Below are positions 35,025 to 43,710 of a DNA stretch of 64,000 bases, piece by piece; the first letter of the stretch is position 1; every line of letters begins with the position of its first letter. Both the position numbers and the translations under genes were made by a program. The notes beneath the pieces are model-generated. The model was not told where the DNA came from and searched no databases. It was given only the letters and a program-made list of their open reading frames with translations. The stretch is from CBDCFV01 sp963664625 (GTDB lineage Bacteria; Chloroflexota; Dehalococcoidia; Lucifugimonadales; UBA3495), in contig OY761541.1 of the NCBI GenBank assembly GCA_963664625.1, forward strand, positions 1,426,001 to 1,490,000. Reading direction: 5' to 3'.

Positions 35025-35126
35025 CTATCGCGGCGCGACAGCGCGAGGATGGCGCTGAATAGAACGGCGTTGCTCCAATGAACGCCGGGGACGCTGGTAC
35101 ATTTTTGACGAAGGATGCGAATAGCT

Positions 35127-36122
35127 ATGGAATATCGGCCAATGGGGCGGACCGGGATGAATGTCTCTGAAATCGGTTTCGGATGCGGCAACGTGGGCGG
35201 CCTGCTGATACGGGGGAGCCACGAGGAACAGGTGCAGGCGGTCGCCAGGGCCATGGAACTGGGAATCAACTACTTCGACACGGCCATGTCCTACGGCAAC
35301 GGCCAGTCGGAGACCAACCTGGGCAGGGTGCTGAGGGAGCTTGACGCGCCGGTGTACGTGGGCACCAAGTACCGGCTGTTCGCCGATGACGGGTCGGACA
35401 TCAAGGGCGGCGTGATACGGTCGGTGGAGGCCAGCCTGAGCAGGATGGGTCGGGAGAACGTGGACCTCATCCAGCTTCACAACCGGGTGGGCGCCGAGCG
35501 AGACCTGAGCCGAGACGCACTATCGGTGGAAGACATACTGGGAGAAGTGAACGAGGCAGTGGAGAGCCTGCGGTCCCAAGGCAAGATCACTCACTGGGGA
35601 TTGACCGGGGTGGGGGAGACTCCCGCATTGCATCGCATAGCGGACTCGGGCTCGATGCAGACGGTCCAGACGGTCTACAACCTGCTGAATCCCAGCGCCG
35701 CCGCCGAAGTGGGCCCCGACTTCGACATGCCCAACTACGACAAGCTTATCGACAGGGCCGCCGCATCAAATATGGGAGTAATCGGCATCAGGGTGTTGGC
35801 GGCGGGGGCGCTTGCCGGCTTCCAGGAGAGGCATCCGATGGCGGCGCCGTCGGTGGGTCCCATCGGCTCGGGCAGAGACTACGACCAAGACTTGGGCCGG
35901 TCGGCTGACTTCAGGTTCCTGGTGGACGAGGGTTACGCGGACGATTTGGTGGAGGCGTCGTTGAGGTTCGTGCTGAGTAACCCGTCGGTTTCAACGGCGC
36001 TGGTTGGATATTCGAGCCTGGACCACTTGGAGCAGGCGGTGAAATGCGCCGCCAAGGGCCCGTTGCCTGCCGAGGCTCTGGCCAAGCTGCCGGCAGTCTG
36101 GGGGCGGTACACCGGGAGTTAA
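35127..36122 (+). CDS. Aldo/keto reductase
   Basis: 331 aa NADPH-dependent (beta/alpha)8 oxidoreductase. The tetrad is visible: Asp and Tyr in NYFDTAMSYGNGQSE, Lys in VYVGTKYRL, and His in IQLHNRV. The C-terminal cofactor segment is present (FVLSNPSVSTALVGYSSLDHL). I prefer ATG 35127 because GAAGGA lies 11 bases before it; ATG 35115 is in frame just upstream. The substrate is not predictable. Confidence 0.9.
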   Translation: MEYRPMGRTGMNVSEIGFGCGNVGGLLIRGSHEEQVQAVARAMELGINYFDTAMSYGNGQSETNLGRVLRELDAPVYVGTKYRLFADDGSDIKGGVIRSVEASLSRMGRENVDLIQLHNRVGAERDLSRDALSVEDILGEVNEAVESLRSQGKITHWGLTGVGETPALHRIADSGSMQTVQTVYNLLNPSAAAEVGPDFDMPNYDKLIDRAAASNMGVIGIRVLAAGALAGFQERHPMAAPSVGPIGSGRDYDQDLGRSADFRFLVDEGYADDLVEASLRFVLSNPSVSTALVGYSSLDHLEQAVKCAAKGPLPAEALAKLPAVWGRYTGS

Positions 36123-36213
36123 ACGTCCCCTTGAGCTGAAACCATTGCCAACATGCGGCTCTCAGGAGAGCGCTTGATAATATATAATTGCCCAATTGCT
36201 CAGGGGGTATAGG

Positions 36214-36852
36214 ATGGCAACGGAACCCGAAACGATAGCCCGGGTGCTGGGACAACTGGAAGGGCGGATAACCGAACTCTCGGCATCCATACAGGAAGTG
36301 AACCGACGTATGGACGCGGGGTTTCAGGCATTCCGGCAGGAGCTTCAGGAAATCAACCACCGAATGGATGAAAGGTTTCAGGAAGTCAACCACCGAATGG
36401 ACGAAAGGTTTCAGGAAGTCGACCACCGGATGGACGCGGGGTTTCAGGCATTCCGGCAGGAGCTTCAGGAAGTCAATCACCGGATGGACGAAAGGTTTCA
36501 GGAAATCAACCACCGAATGGACGAAAGGTTTCAGGAAGTCAACCGCCGGATGGAAGCGGGGTTTCAGGAAATCAACCATCGAATGGACGAAAGGTTTCAG
36601 GAAGTCAACCGCCGGATGGAAGCGGGGTTTCAGGCATTCCGGAAGGAGCTTCAGGAAGTCAACCACCGGATAGACGCGGGGTTTCTGGCATTCTGGCAGG
36701 AGCTTCAGGAAATTAACCGCCGGATGGACGCAAAGTTTCAGGAAGTCAACCGCCACATTGACCGGATGCTTCTGGCACTGCTGGTTATCGGCGGCGGCTT
36801 GATAATCGCCCAAACCGGACTACTGGCCACACTGATAATCCGAGGTGGGTAG
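36214..36852 (+). CDS. Long hendecad coiled-coil protein with C-terminal membrane anchor
   Basis: 212 aa. Residues about 25-185 consist of 11-residue units of the form EVNHRMDERFQ, with several 18-residue units (11 plus 7: GFQAFRQELQEVNHRMDE). The repetition is strong at the DNA level too, in steps of 33 and 54 bases. The last ~25 residues (LLALLVIGGGLIIAQTGLLATL) are a membrane segment. This is a tail-anchored right-handed or mixed coiled coil, resembling Bdr-type proteins only in architecture. ATG 36214 follows AGGGGG. It is followed 15 bases later by the DUF1989 gene. Function unknown. Confidence 0.8.
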   Translation: MATEPETIARVLGQLEGRITELSASIQEVNRRMDAGFQAFRQELQEINHRMDERFQEVNHRMDERFQEVDHRMDAGFQAFRQELQEVNHRMDERFQEINHRMDERFQEVNRRMEAGFQEINHRMDERFQEVNRRMEAGFQAFRKELQEVNHRIDAGFLAFWQELQEINRRMDAKFQEVNRHIDRMLLALLVIGGGLIIAQTGLLATLIIRGG

Positions 36853-36867
36853 CGGAGGCATTAAATC

Positions 36868-37470
36868 ATGGCTGCAAGTGAACAAGTGACCATACCCGCG
36901 AGAAAAGGGACGGCCTGCTTTGTCGCCAAGGGCCGGCAGTTCAAAGTCATCAACACCCACGGCCAGCAGGTGGTGGATACTTGGGCGTTCAACCGCGACG
37001 ACTTGAGAGAGTTCATGTCGATGGAGCATTGCCGGACGGCGATAGACGGCATTCTGCCGCGGGCGGGCCACACGATGGTGACCAACAAGAGGCGTCCGAT
37101 ACTGCACTTCGTGGAAGACACATCAGGCGGGCTGCACGACACGTTGATGTCGGCCTGCGACCGGTACCGCTACGAGTTGCTGGGGTGCGAGGGCTACCAC
37201 GACAACTGCACCGACAATCTGGCGGCGGCGCTGGCCGAGTTGGGCCTTACGCCGCCGGAGACTCCCAGCCCTTGGAACCTGTTTATGAACATACCGGTGC
37301 AGCCCAACGGCAGCCTGACCTTCGAGCCGCCGGTGTGTCAGCCTGGCAACTACGTGCTTTTGAGGGCGGAGATAGACTGCATTGTGGCCTTTTCGTCCTG
37401 CCCGCAGGACGTGGTGCCGGTCAACGGCGCAGACCTCCAGCCAACCGACGCCCACTACCAGTTGTTGTAG
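36868..37470 (+). CDS. DUF1989 (urea carboxylase-associated) protein
   Basis: 200 aa, DUF1989 family: VTIPARKGTACFVAKGRQFKVINTHGQQVVDTWAF, then a conserved Cys-His cluster (SACDRYRYELLGCEGYHDNC) and NLFMNIPV, GPL-like turns and CPQDVVPVNG at the end. Family members are associated with urea or amide metabolism or aminomethyltransferase-like roles; none is adjacent. ATG 36868 follows GGAGG. The methyltransferase gene begins 24 bases after it. Confidence 0.88.
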   Translation: MAASEQVTIPARKGTACFVAKGRQFKVINTHGQQVVDTWAFNRDDLREFMSMEHCRTAIDGILPRAGHTMVTNKRRPILHFVEDTSGGLHDTLMSACDRYRYELLGCEGYHDNCTDNLAAALAELGLTPPETPSPWNLFMNIPVQPNGSLTFEPPVCQPGNYVLLRAEIDCIVAFSSCPQDVVPVNGADLQPTDAHYQLL

Positions 37471-37494
37471 GGGACGCAATGGACAGGACCTGAC

Positions 37495-38871
37495 ATGGCA
37501 TTGGAAGCGCAACCTTCACAAATGCTGCTGACGCCAAGTGGCGCGAACGGGCATTTTGGCGAGGCTGCATCAGCAAACAATAAGTCACTGTCAATTCATC
37601 GCTGGGCCAACTGGATAGCCGGTTTTTCCGGAGAGTTCGCCCGCAGCGCCATTACGCAGTATCTCCCTTTTCCACGTCGAGACTGCGTCGTCATGGACCC
37701 GTTCGCCGGGGTGGGGACTACGCTGGTCGAAGCCAACCGGTTGGGGTTGGACTCCATCGGGTTCGAGATAAACCCCTTCGCTCACTTGGTTTCGGACGTC
37801 AAGCTGCGGTCGAAAGACATCCCCCTGGAGAAACTCACGGAAGCCGTAGGCCAATATGAGACTTTCATGGAAGAAGCCGGGCAATCGTCCGAGCGGAGCG
37901 GTTGCATGGAGGATGTACGCCCGGCCCCCCGCCGTTCACCGCCGCCGGGATTCAAGAGCAGGATCCCCTTCTATTCGCCGGCGGTGGAAGAGCGGGTGTT
38001 GTTTACCCTGGACTTCCTGGACAATCTGACCCCGCCGGTGCAGAACATTTTCCGGGTCGCCTTTGCGTCGGTGATGGTGGAGTTCTCCAACTACACTTAC
38101 GAGCCGTCCTTGGGGTCGCGGCCCGGCGCAGGCAAGGACCTGGTGATCGATGCCCCGGTGGGCGGCATCGTGGCGGCGAAGCTGCGCCAGATGTTGGAGG
38201 ACATTGCGGAATTTCAAGCGGACGCAGCCCGGCAGCCCAAGAGTCCCCGATGGCAGGTCCACAACTGCTCTTTCTTTGAAGCCGAAAGCCGCGTAGACCC
38301 CGGCACTGTTGACTTGGTAGTGACATCGCCGCCCTACATGAACAACTACCATTACGTCCGCAACAGCCGTCCGCAACTTTTCTGGACAGGGCTGGTTACA
38401 TCGCCCGCCGAGTTGAAGAGGCTGGAGCAAGAGAATTTCGGAAAGTTCTGGCAAACGGTAAGGGCTGAAGAGCCTATATCCTTGGTGCCTCATTTGCCTG
38501 ACCTTGAGGAACAGTTGGCTGAGATACGGGAAATCAACCTTGCGAAGGGAGTATACGGCGGTAGCGGCTGGGCCAATTACATCTGCACCTATATGAATGA
38601 CCTCGACCGTTTCTGTGGGTTGTTGGTCCGGTTGTTACGGCCCGGCGGGACGGCGGTCGTAGTGCTTGGCAACTCCATAGTCCAAGGCAGGGAGATAAAG
38701 GTCGAAGAATATCTATGCGCCATTGCCAAGCTCAACGGCCTTGCGGTGGTAAGAGTCCAGAAGCTGCGGGAACGCACCGGCTCCAGCATAATAAACAGCG
38801 GGGCCAGGCTCCACACGAGAAGCAAGGCCCCGTTGTACGATGCTGCGGTAGTTTTGCGGCGGACAAGTTAG
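37495..38871 (+). CDS. DNA methyltransferase (N4-cytosine/N6-adenine, SPPY type)
   Basis: 458 aa. The SAM motif I comes first: VMDPFAGVGTTLVEANRLGLDSIGFEINP (about residues 65-93). The catalytic motif IV is VVTSPPYMNNYHYV (about 275-288). The SPPY form is typical of N4-cytosine or some N6-adenine enzymes of the DNA_methylase N4/N6 family. Motif X-like and target-recognition segments lie between and after them. It is convergent with a GIY-YIG nuclease gene and the two stop codons overlap in the four bases TTAG, so I read them as one restriction-modification system. The target sequence is unknown. Confidence 0.87.
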   Translation: MALEAQPSQMLLTPSGANGHFGEAASANNKSLSIHRWANWIAGFSGEFARSAITQYLPFPRRDCVVMDPFAGVGTTLVEANRLGLDSIGFEINPFAHLVSDVKLRSKDIPLEKLTEAVGQYETFMEEAGQSSERSGCMEDVRPAPRRSPPPGFKSRIPFYSPAVEERVLFTLDFLDNLTPPVQNIFRVAFASVMVEFSNYTYEPSLGSRPGAGKDLVIDAPVGGIVAAKLRQMLEDIAEFQADAARQPKSPRWQVHNCSFFEAESRVDPGTVDLVVTSPPYMNNYHYVRNSRPQLFWTGLVTSPAELKRLEQENFGKFWQTVRAEEPISLVPHLPDLEEQLAEIREINLAKGVYGGSGWANYICTYMNDLDRFCGLLVRLLRPGGTAVVVLGNSIVQGREIKVEEYLCAIAKLNGLAVVRVQKLRERTGSSIINSGARLHTRSKAPLYDAAVVLRRTS

Positions 38872-39299
38872 CTTGTCGGCGGGAACCGTCGGTCCCACTC
38901 ATTAACGTAATTCGGCATTCCCGGGCGTCCCCTGCCCGGTGCGTGCATACTGAATCCTGGAATTCCGTTCCATTCTGGGTTGAATCTTGCGATCAAGACT
39001 TCCTCCGCTCTGGCTATTTCCCATAGCCTCGGAATCGTCAAAAATCGGCAAGAAACTTCCTCTGGGTCGATGCCTATCCTGTTCTCGATTTTCCGCAAAT
39101 GATCACGTAACCGATTACGCAGATTCCGGGCTTGTCCAACGTAAACGGGTATCCCGTTCCGGTAAATGACATAGACACCGTTGCTGGTAGGAGCCTCAGT
39201 TGCCCTGATGGGATGCTCCGGGCTGTCCGATAGCACGGTGGCTAATTGGTCCTCGTAAGCCCTGTCCACGTCGAAGACAAAATCGTGTTGGTCACACAC
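38868..39299 (-). CDS. Eco29kI-like GIY-YIG restriction endonuclease
   Basis: 143 aa. The core is NGVYVIYRNGIPVYVGQA (about residues 41-58, with Tyr pairs of GIY-YIG), then RLRDHLR, AEEVLIARFNPEWNG with candidate catalytic Glu and Asn, and the tail GFSMHAPGRGRPG...WDRRFPP. That tail follows the Eco29kI/NgoMIII-type pattern (PLWN..GFG.H.PG..R...WD.LHPG). At this size it would act as a homodimer. It pairs with the convergent methyltransferase. The fold assignment is good; the match to Eco29kI is by motif only. Confidence 0.8.
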   Translation of the reverse strand: MCDQHDFVFDVDRAYEDQLATVLSDSPEHPIRATEAPTSNGVYVIYRNGIPVYVGQARNLRNRLRDHLRKIENRIGIDPEEVSCRFLTIPRLWEIARAEEVLIARFNPEWNGIPGFSMHAPGRGRPGMPNYVNEWDRRFPPTS

Positions 39300-39334
39300 G
39301 GCTGGGCCTTTACTTATTCAGTGTCTAAATCATA

Positions 39335-39358
39335 GCCGCCGGCGATGTTACCGGCGGC
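39335..39358. terminator. Hairpin upstream of the molybdoenzyme stop
   Basis: GCCGCCGG and CCGGCGGC separated by 8 bases, with CTTTT after it on the + strand. It lies just past the 3' end of the minus-strand molybdoenzyme gene. It probably ends that transcript, though the U-tract is on the other strand. Confidence 0.5.
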
Positions 39359-39396
39359 CTTTTCGCGTTCGGAATAAAGAGGCTTGCCAGATTACG

Positions 39397-41721
39397 TTAC
39401 TTTTCGTCCCCCTCCCATAACGTCTCCAACACGTTGCCCGGCGTCATGGGGAGGCTGGTCATGCGGACGCCGAGGGCGTTGCTGATGGCGTTGGCTATGG
39501 CGGCCATCGGGGGTACCAACGGCACCTCGCCGGTGCCGCGGACGCCGTAGGGATGGCCGGGGTTGGGCACCTCGATGATGACGGTGTCAATCATGGGCAG
39601 GTCCAGGCTGGTGGGCATCCGGTAGTCCAGGAAACTGGAGTTCATCATCTGGCCGGCGTCGTTGAGGTAATACTCTTCGTTAAGCGCCCAGCCGATGCCC
39701 TGGACTGCGCCGCCTTGAATCTGGCCTTCCACGTAGCTGGGGTGGATGGCCTTGCCGCAGTCCTGAAGGGCGGTGTAGCGGAGAATGTCCACTTTTCCGG
39801 TGTCAGGGTCCACCTCCACGTCCACTATATGCAGGCCGAAAGCGTTGCCTACGCCCCCGGGGTTGGCGGTGCCCCGGCCGACGATGGGGCCGCCGGTAGC
39901 GTTCAGGCGGCGGGCCAGTTGCTTGAAGGTCGTCCTCAGCTCCGGGTCCTCTTTGTGCTGCACCACGCCGGACTCATAGACCACGGACTCCGGGTCCACG
40001 TCCCACAGCTTGGCGGCCCGTTCCCTCATCTGGCGCGAGACGTCTTCAGCAGCCAAGTAGCAGGCGGTGCCCATTTTGAAGGTGACGCCGCTGCCGCCGG
40101 CGCCGGAGCTGTAGCCGATGGAGTCGGTGTCCACCACCGCAGGCTTTACTTCCTCCACCGGGATTCCCAGCACCTCGGCAACGTGCATGGCCATAGCGGC
40201 GCGGGAGCCGCCGATGTCGGGGGAACCCTCCACCAAGCTCACGGTGCCGTCGGGGTTGACGCTGACGACGGCGCTGGCAGGACCGGTGCCGTTGAACCAC
40301 GCGCCCGCGGCGACACCTCGTCCGCGGTTGGCGCCGGTCAAGGCAGTTGCCACATGGGGATGCTGCTGGGCAGCCTGCAAAGTCTCCACGAAGCCGATGC
40401 GGCGGAACGCCGGGCCGGCGGCCTGCCGGGTGCCTTCCTCGGAAGCGTTGCGGAGCCTGAATTCAATGGGGTCCATACCCAGCTTCTGGCATATCTCGTC
40501 TACAACCGACTCCGCCGCGAAAGCGGCGGGCGGCGAGCCGGGGGCGCGGTAGGCCGCGGCCTTCTGGGTGTTGACCAGTACGTCCAACCCTTCGACGAAC
40601 ACATTGGGGATGTTGTAAGGGGCGAGCATGGTCCGGCAACCGGACGGCACCGGGGAGCCGGGGAAGGCCCCGGCCTCGTAGACCAGCTTGGCCTCGGCGG
40701 CGGTGATGCGGCCGTCGTTAGTTGCGCCCATCTTGACCCGGATGTGAGTGGCGGACGTGGGGCCGGTGCCTTCGAACACCTCGACCCGGTTCATGGTTAT
40801 CTTCACCGGTTGGCCGGTCTTGCGGGACAACGCGGCGGCTACGGGCTCCAAGTACACGCCGCCCTGCCCCTTGCCGCCGAAGCCGCCGCCGATCTCCATG
40901 GGCACGATCTTCAACCGGGATACCGGCACTCCGAGGATTTGGGAGGTGTGGTCGCGGACGGCGAAGTGTCCCTGGCTGCTGCACCAGATGGTGACAGTGT
41001 CGTCACTGCTCCACAACGCCGTGGCCGAGTGGGGTTCGATGTACCCTTGATGCACCGGCTTGGTGTGGAATTCCCGGTCGACAATAACGTCGGCTTCTTC
41101 AAACCCCTTTTCTATGTCGCCCATGGTGAACTGGAAGCGGTTTGCCACGTTGCTGGCGTCTTCCGTGTCGGTTGCTCCCCAGCCGCCGGCCCGCAACGCC
41201 GGGTCGGCCAGGGTCAACAGCCTCTCATGGAGGATGGGAGCGCCCTCTTTCATGGCATCGTCGGCGTTGAGGGCCGGTTCCAGCACCTCGTAGTCTACGT
41301 CGATCAACGACAGGGCCTTTTCCGCGATGTGGGAGCTAGTGGCCGCGACCGCCGCCAGAGCGTGGCCTCGGTAGAGCGCCTTCTCTCGCGCCATCACATT
41401 GCGGCTGTAGAAGCCGTAGTTGACGGCCGCGCCCTCTTCCAGGTCCGCCACCTGTGCCGAGACTTCCGGCAGGTCGGCGGCGGTAACCACGGCCTTTACG
41501 CCGGGGAGGGCCAGCGCGCGGCTGGCGTCGATGTTCCTGATGCGCGCGTGGGGATGAGGGCTGCGCAACAGCTTACCGAACAACAGGTTGGGCAATTGGA
41601 TGTCGGCCCCGTAACGGGCGCGGCCCGTCACTTTGTCCGGCCCGTCGTGGCGGATGGGCCGGCTGCCCACCACGTCGAACTCCTGGTTGGAAAGCACTAT
41701 GTTCGGCTTGTAGTCCAACAT
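39397..41721 (-). CDS. Xanthine dehydrogenase-family molybdopterin-binding subunit
   Basis: 774 aa large subunit of a molybdenum hydroxylase. Recognisable stretches: VGSRPIRHDGPDKVTGRARYGADI, IGGGFGGKGQG (molybdopterin loop), AAAYRAPGSPPAAFAAES, GVAAGAWFNG, SSGAGGSGVTFKMG and GTGEVPLVPPMAAIANAI with the catalytic Glu segment. It lacks the AYxCSFR loop of form I CO dehydrogenase, so it is not a canonical CO oxidiser. No iron-sulfur or FAD subunit gene is adjacent. The ThDP enzyme gene lies 177 bases upstream on the same strand. The substrate is probably an N-heterocycle or aldehyde. Confidence 0.88.
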   Translation of the reverse strand: MLDYKPNIVLSNQEFDVVGSRPIRHDGPDKVTGRARYGADIQLPNLLFGKLLRSPHPHARIRNIDASRALALPGVKAVVTAADLPEVSAQVADLEEGAAVNYGFYSRNVMAREKALYRGHALAAVAATSSHIAEKALSLIDVDYEVLEPALNADDAMKEGAPILHERLLTLADPALRAGGWGATDTEDASNVANRFQFTMGDIEKGFEEADVIVDREFHTKPVHQGYIEPHSATALWSSDDTVTIWCSSQGHFAVRDHTSQILGVPVSRLKIVPMEIGGGFGGKGQGGVYLEPVAAALSRKTGQPVKITMNRVEVFEGTGPTSATHIRVKMGATNDGRITAAEAKLVYEAGAFPGSPVPSGCRTMLAPYNIPNVFVEGLDVLVNTQKAAAYRAPGSPPAAFAAESVVDEICQKLGMDPIEFRLRNASEEGTRQAAGPAFRRIGFVETLQAAQQHPHVATALTGANRGRGVAAGAWFNGTGPASAVVSVNPDGTVSLVEGSPDIGGSRAAMAMHVAEVLGIPVEEVKPAVVDTDSIGYSSGAGGSGVTFKMGTACYLAAEDVSRQMRERAAKLWDVDPESVVYESGVVQHKEDPELRTTFKQLARRLNATGGPIVGRGTANPGGVGNAFGLHIVDVEVDPDTGKVDILRYTALQDCGKAIHPSYVEGQIQGGAVQGIGWALNEEYYLNDAGQMMNSSFLDYRMPTSLDLPMIDTVIIEVPNPGHPYGVRGTGEVPLVPPMAAIANAISNALGVRMTSLPMTPGNVLETLWEGDEK

Positions 41722-41834
41722 GTCGTTACTCCTTCAATAATGGTTTGTAAGCTGTGTTGATATTTCCCCTTCGTCTCCGTGAAAGCGGGGCCAGAGTTCT
41801 GCCGGGGTGAGCACTACCATTTCCCAAAGCTAGT

Positions 41835-41861
41835 AGATTCCCGCCTTCGCGGGAATGACGA
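41835..41861 (-). repeat. Palindromic repeat copy (reverse orientation)
   Basis: TAGATTCCCGCCTTCGCGGG followed by AATGACG, between the molybdoenzyme gene and the ThDP enzyme gene on the same strand. Confidence 0.85.
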
Positions 41862-41898
41862 AATTAAGTCGCTCTACGTGAGAAAACTGTTCAATGGG

Positions 41899-43500
41899 TC
41901 AGGTGAACGGGGTTGGCATCATGCCGACGGGCGCCTCTATCAAAACAGGGGCGTCCAGCTCCAGCGCCTCTCGCAGCTTTGACTCCAACTCCTCGGCGTC
42001 GTTGGCTTTCATGCCCTTGACGCCGTAGGCCTCGGCCAGCTTGACAAAGTCCGGGTTGTGAAGCTCCGCCCCGATGGAGCGGCCGTCGAAGCGGTTCACT
42101 TGGTCACGGAGGACGTTGCCGTAGGCGTTGTCGTTGAATACCACGACGACCACGTTGATGCCGTGCTGGACCGCCGTGGCCATCTCTTGTGAGTTGAACA
42201 AAAAGCCGCCGTCGCCCGACAGAGCCACCACCGCCTTGTCCGGCTGGGCCACCTTGGCGCCCAAGGCCACAGGATAGGCATAGCCGAGGTTGCCGGAGTA
42301 GGACGAGGTGATGAAGGTGCGGGGTTCGTACACCGGATAGTAGGCGCGGCTGTAGTAGCCCATCTGGGTCATGCCGGCTATCAGGATGCCGTCTTCAGGC
42401 ATGGCGTTGCGGACGGCATCGAGGTATGAGTCTTGGGGTTCTACCCTGGGGGCCGTCCGGGTACGCAAGTCCTTCAGCCTGTCTACCTCCGCTTGACGGC
42501 TGGGCTTGGCCGTCATGGTGGTCGACAGAGCGTCGTACAACCCGGCCAGCGTCAGCCGGGCGTCGCCCTGGATGCCCAGAGTGTCGTCGTAGTTGCGGCC
42601 CAGTTCTTCAGGATCGATGTCGATCTGCACCACTCGTTGCCCGTCGATGAACTGAGGGTTCTGTATCCTCGTACCCACGGCCAGGACCACGTCGTGGCCA
42701 TAGTCGTCCTGCCCGAAGGGGTCGTTGCGCAATCTCATGGCGCCCAGGGACAAGGGATGATGGTCTGAAATGGCGCCTCTCCCTTCTGCGGTGGCCAACA
42801 CCGGGGCTTGCAGGAATTCGGCGACCCTGATGAGTTCGCGGGACGCCCCGGAGGAGATTACGCCGCCTCCAACGAGAATCATCGGAGACTCGGCTTCCTT
42901 CAGGACCTTGGCGGCCTCGGCGATTTGCTGGCCGTTTCCGGCTTGCCGGGGGTACTCCTCCGGTTCCCGCAATTCTACGTCGGCCACGTCGGCCAAGGTT
43001 TCCGGCGGTATTTCTATCTCGACCGGCCTGGGCCGCCCGGTCTTCAGGTGGTAAAAGGCCTCATGCACGACTTCGGGCACCTTGGCCGGGTCCAGTATTC
43101 GCTCGGCCCACTTGGTAATGGGACGGATGCAGTCCTGCTGGTCGTTAACCTCGTGCAGCACTCCCCGGTCCACGCCAATCAGGTCGCGCTCCACTTGCCC
43201 CGAAACGACCAGTATGGGCGAGGACGCGGAGTAGGCGGTGCTGATCCCCGACGCCGCGTTCAGCAACCCCGGCCCGGGCACCATCAGCGCCGTGCCGATG
43301 CCGCCCCCGGCCCGGGCATAACCGTCGGCCATGTAGGTGGTCGCCTGCTCGTGCCTGGTTGTGATGAAACGGATGCCGGGTTCGTCGTACAACGCATCCA
43401 TGGCGTGGTACAACTGTACTCCGGGCAGGCCGAAGATTACCCGTACCCCCTCCAAGTAGAGGGACCTCATCAAAGCTTGGCCGCCGGTCATTTGAGCCAT
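41899..43500 (-). CDS. ThDP-dependent acetolactate-synthase-like enzyme
   Basis: 533 aa with all three ThDP-enzyme domains: the PYR domain with the catalytic Glu in TTRHEQATTYMADGYAR (about residue 50), a central Rossmann-like domain, and the PP domain with ALSGDGGFLFNSQEMATAV...NDNAYGN (GDG-N motif, about 428-460). It resembles acetolactate synthase large subunit, benzoylformate decarboxylase or oxalyl-CoA decarboxylase-like enzymes. No small regulatory subunit is adjacent, so a catabolic carboligase or decarboxylase is likelier than branched-chain amino acid synthesis. The start is ATG 43500. Confidence 0.88.
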   Translation of the reverse strand: MAQMTGGQALMRSLYLEGVRVIFGLPGVQLYHAMDALYDEPGIRFITTRHEQATTYMADGYARAGGGIGTALMVPGPGLLNAASGISTAYSASSPILVVSGQVERDLIGVDRGVLHEVNDQQDCIRPITKWAERILDPAKVPEVVHEAFYHLKTGRPRPVEIEIPPETLADVADVELREPEEYPRQAGNGQQIAEAAKVLKEAESPMILVGGGVISSGASRELIRVAEFLQAPVLATAEGRGAISDHHPLSLGAMRLRNDPFGQDDYGHDVVLAVGTRIQNPQFIDGQRVVQIDIDPEELGRNYDDTLGIQGDARLTLAGLYDALSTTMTAKPSRQAEVDRLKDLRTRTAPRVEPQDSYLDAVRNAMPEDGILIAGMTQMGYYSRAYYPVYEPRTFITSSYSGNLGYAYPVALGAKVAQPDKAVVALSGDGGFLFNSQEMATAVQHGINVVVVVFNDNAYGNVLRDQVNRFDGRSIGAELHNPDFVKLAEAYGVKGMKANDAEELESKLREALELDAPVLIEAPVGMMPTPFT

Positions 43501-43656
43501 TATTTACATCTCCAATCGGGGTAGAATTTCTTGGTTGCGGTGGAGTCGTTCAACGCAGAGGGCGCGAAGGCCGCGCAAAGAGCGCAAAGTATTCCTCTTG
43601 TTTCAGGCTGGCGATATTTTAACACCCTGCCTGAAATTCCACACATGGGGCTGGAC

Positions 43657-43682
43657 GGATTCCCGCGAAGGCGGGAATGACC
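43657..43682 (-). repeat. Palindromic repeat copy (reverse orientation)
   Basis: CGGATTCCCGCGAAGGCGGG followed by AATGACC, between the ThDP gene and the ATPase-nuclease cassette. Nearby (43551-43588) is AACGCAGAGGGCGCGAAGGC, a phrase of a further short repeat type. Confidence 0.8.
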
Positions 43683-43710
43683 GGTTGGGGCAGGATGCCG
43701 TTGTAATGAC

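Noticed and set aside
36214..36852. Possible CRISPR-like array because of regular DNA repeats
   Set aside because: The 33/54-base units are contiguous and translated as an 11/18-residue coiled coil; there are no spacers.
39397..41721. Form I CO dehydrogenase
   Set aside because: The active-site loop reads AAAYRAPGSP, not AYxCSFR, and no CoxS or CoxM genes are adjacent.
39553..41760. A 735-codon open frame on the + strand opposite the molybdoenzyme gene
   Set aside because: It mirrors the minus-strand gene with high GC at third positions and has no family resemblance; the minus-strand protein has all molybdenum hydroxylase motifs.
43551..43588. A possible rRNA- or tRNA-like segment with GCGCGAAGG phrases
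   Set aside because: It is a short AACGCAGAGGGCGCGAAGGC repeat type without secondary structure of an RNA gene.
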